From an uncultured bacterium (lineage in GTDB: Bacteria > Planctomycetota > GCA-002687715), in NCBI GenBank assembly GCA_902826835.1, contig CADEGH010000036.1, positions 1 to 39,576 on the forward strand: 39,576 nt of DNA. The letters are read 5' to 3'. Both the position numbers and the translations under genes were made by a program. The notes under the pieces are model-generated. The model did no database searches. It was not told where the DNA came from and saw only the letters and a program-made list of their open reading frames with translations. How positions within the stretch are numbered: the stretch's first letter is position 1; every line of letters begins with the position of its first letter. Positions 34,071 to 39,576 of the stretch are shown piece by piece.

Positions 34071-34283
34071 GAAGCTCGCCGCCACTCAAGACGCCCCGAA
34101 AAGGCAGTCGGCCTTGGCAAGGCCGGTCAAAACCGCAGGTCCTCCGTCCGGGGGCAGTACTCCCAATCGGGTTACCACCATGCGCCGCAGGCGGGCGGCC
34201 GAAGTCAGCCGCACAAGACAGGCCTGCGGGCAGGAGGGGCTAACGTGGCCTGGCCCCACCGGGCGGAGTTGATGGCCAAGACC

Positions 34284-35939
34284 TCAGTATCCCACACGAA
34301 CGCGGAGGCTGTTGGAGATGTCGAAGCCGAGGGGAGAGGCGGTGGGCCAGACGGCGCTTTGGAGAGCGAGCTCGAGCCCGGCGGAGACAGGAACGACGGG
34401 GATGGGGAAGTTCAGCGCGACTTGACCGCTGACCGGAGAGGCGAATTGTCCAAGGCAGGCGATCGACGCGGGATCCAGACCAAGGATGCAGCCTCCTCCG
34501 AGCGGCAGCGGAGCGGCGGGGAGCCAGCTCGCGTAGATGCCGACCGTGAGACCGGTTGGCACGCCGCTGACTTCCACGGCGGCGATCGATCCGATGAGCG
34601 GCGCGTCGGTCGCGAGTTGAAGCGCGGCCAACACTCCACAGCCGGAGGCCCACGCCGCCACTTCCGGGGTAGGCATCGGCCGGGAAGCGAAGAACTGGAT
34701 GCGCCCGTAGATCGGAAACACCGTCTCCGTAAATTGGGACACCGCGTAATCCGCAACGCCGTCTCCGGTGATGTCGGCGAGTGAGCACACGTCGATGGCG
34801 CCAAACGCGGCAACCGTTCGGATGACGCTTCCCGTGGCTCCGGATCGAATCTCCACCCCGAAAGACGGCGCCAACACACACAAGAAGTCTCTCAGTCCGT
34901 CCTGATCCTCGTCTCCGATTGTCGCGACATTCAGGCCCAGGGAGGAGAAGGGAGCTCCGATGTGCGACCAGAGCATCTGACCGGTTTCCACCGAAATGCA
35001 AAGGACGCGGCCGCAAAACTGGGCCGACTGGCACGACATCCGATCCAGGCCGATTACAATGTCCGCAAACCCCAGGCCGTCGATGTCCGAGCCCAAATCA
35101 ATCGCGTGCACGTAGTTCATGGCCGGCATAGGAAAAGTGCGGAGAACGCTACCATCGATTCCGGAGTAGATAGTACCTCGCATGGCATTCGTGGATCCAA
35201 CATACTGAAAAGCGAGGTAATCTCCAAAACCATCGCCAGTGATGTCTCCCAGTCCCATGGAATCGTGGCTAGAGTACGATTCGCCAGTCAAGGCGGTATG
35301 CCTCCTGATCATGCTACCCGTCAGCCCATCGAATATGTCGAAATGGCTTCGGACTACAGTCCCCCCACCCGGTGGGTACTCGCGGGTGGGACGAGTGAGC
35401 CCATAGTCGCCGCGCCCATCCGCGTTGACATCACTCAAACCGCCCATTCCGTCTATGCTCAAGATTGAAGAGCCGGTCGTGACCTGCTGATCGATATTCT
35501 GGTGAAGCCACTGGCCGTCGTAGCCACTCACTACTCCAAACCTGATGGTATAGACGGGTGGCGGAAATGGGCCGGTAAGCGGGCCGTCGCAGATAGCATA
35601 ATCCCGAATTCCGTCTCCGTTGGCGTCCTGAATCTGGTCGCACTCGACAGTCAGTCGATTCGAGTCCGCGCCCGGGAGGATCCAGATTTGATGCCCGTCT
35701 CGGCCGGAAAACGCTCTGAGGCTCCCGGCATCCGACCCACAAAATCCCAACTGCGGTGCCGGGCAAGAATCCAGAAAGGACGCGGATACAACATCCCCGA
35801 TCCCGTCGCCGTCAATGTCCCCCGCATCAAACACGTGGATGCCCAGATACCCATCCGCATGTCCGACAACCGTCATGACCGGCTGCTGCCCCACAAGGCC
35901 GAGGCCCACCAGCCAGAGAAGCAGACTCAATCGTGTCAT
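34284..35939 (-). CDS. Secreted FG-GAP (integrin-like propeller) protein with C-terminal module B
   Basis: A 551-residue exported protein. The frame is open to 36110, but the ATG at 35939 opens a signal peptide (1-17, MTRLSLLLWLVGLGLVG). Seven FG-GAP repeats follow, each with a calcium-type loop: DIDGDGIGD, DANGDGIRD, DVNADGRGD, DITGDGFGD, DIDGLGFAD, DEDQDGLRD and DITGDGVAD, consistent with one seven-bladed propeller over about residues 25-430. The last 115 residues (from about ASGCGVLAAL) are module B, ending GFDISNSLRVRVG. Middle parts of the gene are only a little above 50% GC, well below the window average. Likely a surface or secreted binding protein; no anchor is visible. Confidence 0.83.
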   Translation of the reverse strand: MTRLSLLLWLVGLGLVGQQPVMTVVGHADGYLGIHVFDAGDIDGDGIGDVVSASFLDSCPAPQLGFCGSDAGSLRAFSGRDGHQIWILPGADSNRLTVECDQIQDANGDGIRDYAICDGPLTGPFPPPVYTIRFGVVSGYDGQWLHQNIDQQVTTGSSILSIDGMGGLSDVNADGRGDYGLTRPTREYPPGGGTVVRSHFDIFDGLTGSMIRRHTALTGESYSSHDSMGLGDITGDGFGDYLAFQYVGSTNAMRGTIYSGIDGSVLRTFPMPAMNYVHAIDLGSDIDGLGFADIVIGLDRMSCQSAQFCGRVLCISVETGQMLWSHIGAPFSSLGLNVATIGDEDQDGLRDFLCVLAPSFGVEIRSGATGSVIRTVAAFGAIDVCSLADITGDGVADYAVSQFTETVFPIYGRIQFFASRPMPTPEVAAWASGCGVLAALQLATDAPLIGSIAAVEVSGVPTGLTVGIYASWLPAAPLPLGGGCILGLDPASIACLGQFASPVSGQVALNFPIPVVPVSAGLELALQSAVWPTASPLGFDISNSLRVRVGY

Positions 35940-36069
35940 GACCGATGATTTCCTGACGAGAATCCGAGGCGATCCGGTACCGGTCCCGAGCCCCCGCATT
36001 TCCAACTCACTCTCGACGCTCTCGAAATCCCTACAATGACTAGGTGACAGGAGGCACTCCGTCGGCGGT

Positions 36070-36216
36070 TTAGACCTTGCCGCCGATCTCCCGCCGAGCC
36101 CGATCCACAAAATCGCTCTTCGTCCGAAACTTGCATAGGACCTTCGTTTTCAGCCTGCGTACCGGGCCCGTCGCGCCATCGAAACGAACGACAGGGGACC
36201 TTTGAGCTGGACACAC
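36070..36216 (-). CDS. Possible small ORF or gene remnant (48 codons)
   Basis: A minus-strand frame from a GTG at 36214-36216 to a TAA at 36070-36072 reads, in its last half, LKTKVLCKFRTKSDFVDRAR and then REIGGKV. The amphipathic, Lys/Arg-rich end looks like the C-terminus of a real protein. There is no clear ribosome site, and an in-frame stop lies just upstream of the GTG, so it may be the tail of a decayed gene. It lies in the 282-bp gap between the FG-GAP gene and the GT4 gene. Confidence 0.25.
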   Translation of the reverse strand: MCPAQRSPVVRFDGATGPVRRLKTKVLCKFRTKSDFVDRARREIGGKV

Positions 36217-36221
36217 TCAGT

Positions 36222-37655
36222 TTGGGTCCGGATTGGTCGGTACCGAATCCCGGGTCGACGTTGACCGTACCACAGACGCCGCCTTACGGGGAAGGCCCCT
36301 CCTGGCCCGTGGCGGAAAAAACGGAGGTAGGCAAGGGCACCTGCGCGACCCGAAGTGCACGAGCACGAGCGCACGGGTGGGAGTGGCTGGGGAGAGGGGG
36401 GGCGTGGTACCTTCGGCGCGGTGGCGGTTTCCCGACCGCCGGACTGAGGACTGCCCTGCGGATTCTTGCCATCGAGCCCAGTTGCCCCTGGCCGCCGGAT
36501 CACGGTGGACGCCAGCGCGCGTTCCATTTGTTGCGAAGCCTGGTGGCGACGCACGAGTTGACCGTTCTCGCGGGAGTCGCCAGCGACGAGGAAGCGGGGT
36601 TCGCGGCAGGGCTGGCGAAGGAGGGGATCGCGACCAAGACCGCGCGACTTCAGCCCCGGTTTGGCCGCCTGCCGTGGAGTACGCGACTGGCCAAGGTGCC
36701 GCTGCTTCTCACTGGCGCGTCCACGCTGATCCCGCGTTTCCGCTCCGCGGAGATGTTGGAGTTGCTGCGCACGCACCTCACGAGCCAGGTCGACTTGGTT
36801 TTGGTTTCCCATCTCTGGATGACCGCCTACCTTCCCGAGCTGAACGGTCGGCCGTTTGTCCTTTCGACCCACAACGTCGAGAGCCAGGTTCAACTGAGGA
36901 AGGCGGAACTGATCGAAAAGGGAGTGCTCGCGGAGCAGACGAGGCGTGAAGGGCGAGCCCTGGCCCGCGCAGAAGCGCAAGCCGTAGCCCGCGCGAAACT
37001 GACCATCGCGGTGAGCCTGCTCGATGCGGAACACCTGCGGGCCCTCGCCCCCGGCTCACCGATCAGCGTCATCCCGAACGGAGTCGACCTCGCGCGGAAC
37101 CGCTTCGAACCTCACTCGCGCACGGGCCCGCTCCGGCTCTATTACCTCGGAGGGTACGACTACGAGCCCAACCGCCAGGCAGCGATCCGCTTGGCGACGG
37201 CGATCTTGCCGCTCGTGCGCTCGACCTACCCGGACGCCGAAGCCTGGATCGGCGGGAAAGATCCGGAGGGTGTGCTCGCGAAGCTGGACGGCCTCCCGGG
37301 AGTCCGGCGCCTCGGGCACGTCCCTGACCTGGACGAGTTTTATCGGCAAGTCGACATGCTGGTGGCGCCCCTGAACTACGGGGGAGGCAGCCGGATCAAA
37401 ATTCTCGAGGCCTGGGCGCGTGGCCGCCCGGTGGTCACGTCGAAAGCGGGCGCCGAAGGCCTCGACTTGCACGCCGGTCCGAGTTGGAGCCTGGCCTACA
37501 CCGACCAGGAATTTGCGCGCGAAATCATCAACGTGGCGAGTTCCTCGGACATCTTCTCCCGGGCGGAGATCGCTCGCCGGTTCGTGGAAACCGAGCACGA
37601 CTGGGACCGGCTCGGCCAGAGATTCGCCCACCAGATCGCGTCCCTCGTCCCCTGA
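36222..37655 (+). CDS. GT4-family glycosyltransferase (GT-B fold), start uncertain
   Basis: Up to 477 residues. Homology to GT4 enzymes begins only at about residue 79 (LRILAIEPSCPWPPDHGG), preceded by an Arg/Gly-rich stretch that does not look like protein. Between the ATG at 36222 and that point no in-frame ATG, GTG or TTG is present, so either the long form is made or a CTG near 36456 is used. The C-terminal half has LYYLGGYDYEPNRQAA, RRLGHVPDLDEFY and YGGGSRIKILEAWARGRPVV (about 385-404). It is similar to the product of 30194-31360. The sugar and acceptor are unknown. The next gene follows after 59 bases. Confidence 0.85.
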   Translation: MGPDWSVPNPGSTLTVPQTPPYGEGPSWPVAEKTEVGKGTCATRSARARAHGWEWLGRGGAWYLRRGGGFPTAGLRTALRILAIEPSCPWPPDHGGRQRAFHLLRSLVATHELTVLAGVASDEEAGFAAGLAKEGIATKTARLQPRFGRLPWSTRLAKVPLLLTGASTLIPRFRSAEMLELLRTHLTSQVDLVLVSHLWMTAYLPELNGRPFVLSTHNVESQVQLRKAELIEKGVLAEQTRREGRALARAEAQAVARAKLTIAVSLLDAEHLRALAPGSPISVIPNGVDLARNRFEPHSRTGPLRLYYLGGYDYEPNRQAAIRLATAILPLVRSTYPDAEAWIGGKDPEGVLAKLDGLPGVRRLGHVPDLDEFYRQVDMLVAPLNYGGGSRIKILEAWARGRPVVTSKAGAEGLDLHAGPSWSLAYTDQEFAREIINVASSSDIFSRAEIARRFVETEHDWDRLGQRFAHQIASLVP

Positions 37656-37714
37656 CCACGGCGGGAGTGTCCCCCGGAGTCGTATGATGGACGAACGGAG
37701 ATCGAGATCCGCCT

Positions 37715-39576
37715 ATGGGCCGTATTATTGTCCTCCTCAGTTTGGCCGCCTTCGCATCGTTGCCGGCGCAGAACACGCACACGAGCAAAGTCGCGGTGCC
37801 CGACGATCCGGTCGTCCGCCAAAGCCTGACCAAGGCCGAGGAGGCCTTCACGAACGGCGACTTGGACCGTGGCCTCAAGATCTTGCAGGACATTCTGGAC
37901 CGCCAGGGCCGCAAGGTGGTGCAGGTCCACCGCGGCGCCCGCACTCCCGAAACCACCGACCAAGTCGTTCCCGGTGATCGCTTCTTGGGCACCGTGCCCG
38001 AAGTCTTCGCCCGCATCGCGAAGGTCGGCCCGAACGCACTCAACCGGTACCGCGAGTTGTTCGAGCCCAAGGCCGCGCAGGCCCTCGCCCTCGCGATGGC
38101 CACGGAATCGGAATCCGGCCTGCAGGAGATCGTCCAGCGCTACCCCTTGACCGACTCGGGCAAACGGGCCGGCCTCGCGCTCATCGACCTTCATCTCGAA
38201 CTCGGCCAGACCGAAGAAGCGCGGCTCATGGCCGGGTGGCTCCGCCGGCTATTGGATGCGGATTCTCCACTCGTCGCCGCGTTGGCCGTCCGCGAGGCGA
38301 CCGCCCTCTACGCCTCCGGCCGCACTCGCGAGCTGTCTCAATACGTCGCCAGTCTCAGCGAAGCCACCGCCGGGACGGTCGTCCGCATCGGAGGTCGGGA
38401 AAAAACCGTACGCGACTACGCCAGCGAACTGGTGGCCCGACCCGCGCTGCGCGCCGAGGACCCAAGCCACCTCCCTCCCGACGTCGAGATCTTCCGGCGG
38501 CGCATGTGGAGCGACACCTTCGACGTCAACCTCAACGGCGAAACCGCGGCGTTTGTCTTCTACGACGACACCCTCGACAACGACCTTTTGGCCTACCACC
38601 CGGTCCTCCCCTGCCTCTCGGACGGTCGGTTGATCCTCAATGTCGGCAATCGACTGGAGGCCCGCAACATCCTGACCGGCGAGGCCCTGTGGCCGCCAGT
38701 GCGGGGGCCGGTCGCAGGTTTCGAGGGGCGGCGCAACTTCAATCTGTTCTTCCAAGCCAGCACCGACGGCGAGCTCATCTTCGCGTTCCTCGAAGGCACC
38801 CCCACGCGCACCGGCAGCCGGGCTTGGCAGGGATTTGCGCCGATCGAACCCATCCCCTCGCGCCGCTTGATCGCCGTCGAAGCGAACACCGGGACGGTCC
38901 GCTGGTCGCATTTCGCGTTTGACGCAAAGGACCAAGACGAGGCGCAATTCCTCTCGAAGCTGATCGTGAACCAGGCGCCCCTCATCGTGGGCGACACCCT
39001 CTTTGTCGCCGGCACCATTTTCCTCGGCGTCTTCCACCAGTGGGTCTGCGCCCTCGATCGCACCACTGGCCATGTGCGCTGGAAGACCTACGTCGGGTCC
39101 GGCCAAATGGAGCTCAACATGTTCGGCAATCCCATCAAGGAGGCCGTTCCGGGGCTCCTCGCCGAACACCAAGGGGTCCTTTACGGCAGCACGAACGTGG
39201 GGACCATTTACGCCCTCGAGGCGGCGAGCGGCCTCATCAAATGGGAGTCCGCCTACGCCCAAGAGCCGGTCCCGGGTTCGGACTACACCCTGACCATGGA
39301 GCGCTATCCGGGTTGGGCACCGGCCCGTCCGGTGGTGGTCGGAGAGCGGGTGTTTGTCGCCCCCACCGACTCCTACCACCTCTACGCCGCTCAAGTGCAA
39401 ACCGGCGAACTACGCCCGGTCGAAGGTGCTTCGCGCACCTACGAGTCGCGCAACCGCTACTTCCTCGGCGTCCGGGGCGGGAATCTCATCGTGGCCGGCC
39501 GCGCGATCTCCGCGTTCGACGCCGTCACCTTGGCTCGCAAGTGGCGCTCGACCGACGTGTTCGGCGGCCGCTCGCG
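37715..39576 (+). CDS. Exported PQQ-like beta-propeller protein, cut by the window edge
   Basis: An open frame from the ATG at 37715 runs 620 codons to the end of the window without a stop. The start gives a signal peptide (MGRIIVLLSLAAFASLPAQ). Residues 30-220 are helical, TPR-like (SLTKAEEAFTNGDLDRGLKI, LIDLHLELGQTEEARLMAGW). From about 255 onward there are PQQ-type propeller strands: RNILTGEALWP-like, LIAVEANTGTVRWSHF, VCALDRTTGHVRWKTYV, IYALEAASGLIKWES and AYAAQVQTGEL-like. A typical repeat is A-x-x-x-x-T-G-x-x-x-W. The cofactor-binding residues of true quinoprotein dehydrogenases are not evident, so a scaffold role is likely. A TATGAT lies at 37683-37688. The 3' end is missing. Confidence 0.85.
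   Translation, partial: MGRIIVLLSLAAFASLPAQNTHTSKVAVPDDPVVRQSLTKAEEAFTNGDLDRGLKILQDILDRQGRKVVQVHRGARTPETTDQVVPGDRFLGTVPEVFARIAKVGPNALNRYRELFEPKAAQALALAMATESESGLQEIVQRYPLTDSGKRAGLALIDLHLELGQTEEARLMAGWLRRLLDADSPLVAALAVREATALYASGRTRELSQYVASLSEATAGTVVRIGGREKTVRDYASELVARPALRAEDPSHLPPDVEIFRRRMWSDTFDVNLNGETAAFVFYDDTLDNDLLAYHPVLPCLSDGRLILNVGNRLEARNILTGEALWPPVRGPVAGFEGRRNFNLFFQASTDGELIFAFLEGTPTRTGSRAWQGFAPIEPIPSRRLIAVEANTGTVRWSHFAFDAKDQDEAQFLSKLIVNQAPLIVGDTLFVAGTIFLGVFHQWVCALDRTTGHVRWKTYVGSGQMELNMFGNPIKEAVPGLLAEHQGVLYGSTNVGTIYALEAASGLIKWESAYAQEPVPGSDYTLTMERYPGWAPARPVVVGERVFVAPTDSYHLYAAQVQTGELRPVEGASRTYESRNRYFLGVRGGNLIVAGRAISAFDAVTLARKWRSTDVFGGRS

Noticed and set aside
34069..34272. Plus-strand 67-codon frame downstream of the AT-rich inverted repeat
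   Set aside because: No ribosome site, low-complexity Arg/Pro/Gly composition and no homology that I recognise.

Overview
The window is high-GC DNA (about 65% by eye) from a bacterium that is most likely a planctomycete. This is inferred from gene content, because there is no rRNA or tRNA gene here to place it. The supporting signs are a large membrane Ser/Thr kinase fused to a TPR region, several signal-peptide proteins built from LamG, Kelch, FG-GAP and M43 protease domains plus unnamed beta-rich modules, a fused aroD-aroE gene, a Tat-type xylose-isomerase-like protein, and a PQQ-like propeller protein at the right edge. The left end is an almost pure G run of about 59 bases and is probably an artefact.

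Layout. 0.1-3.4 kb: kinase-TPR gene (minus). 3.5-4.7 kb: secreted LamG protein. 4.9-10.6 kb: a complete tripartite RND efflux operon (adaptor, pump, outer-membrane lipoprotein). 10.6-13.7 kb: glycerol kinase and a secreted Kelch-like protein. 13.75-14.75 kb: a lower-GC islet with a broken sigma-factor-like gene and a 99-residue orphan. 14.8-19.6 kb (minus): an operon of GT39 glycosyltransferase, ispE, a DUF2520 Rossmann protein and fused aroDE, the last three overlapping by 1-4 bases. 20.0-24.7 kb (minus): a thioredoxin-fold protein, fmt, a 183-residue unknown and rsmB, three joined by overlapping start/stop codons, followed by a small lipoprotein. 24.7-30.1 kb: a zinc-ribbon TPR protein, a secreted beta-rich protein, a Tat-exported TIM-barrel protein and an M43 (pappalysin-like) metalloprotease. 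30.2-37.7 kb: two related GT4 glycosyltransferases in opposite orientation. Between them lie an RHH/nucleotidyltransferase toxin-antitoxin-like pair with a perfect palindromic operator, a DUF4143 ATPase and a low-GC FG-GAP protein. 37.7 kb to the end: a secreted propeller protein cut by the window edge.

The most interesting points are two. First, two unnamed modules recur in five secreted proteins. Module A is at the C-terminus of the LamG protein and in the middle of the metalloprotease. Module B is at the N-terminus of the Kelch protein and at the C-termini of the FG-GAP and 349-residue proteins. Second, a compact TA-like locus has an antitoxin that appears to join an RHH DNA-binding domain to a helical segment that I would otherwise expect as a separate protein next to such nucleotidyltransferases. 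The housekeeping genes (fmt, rsmB, ispE, aroDE, glpK) are intact and look chromosomal.
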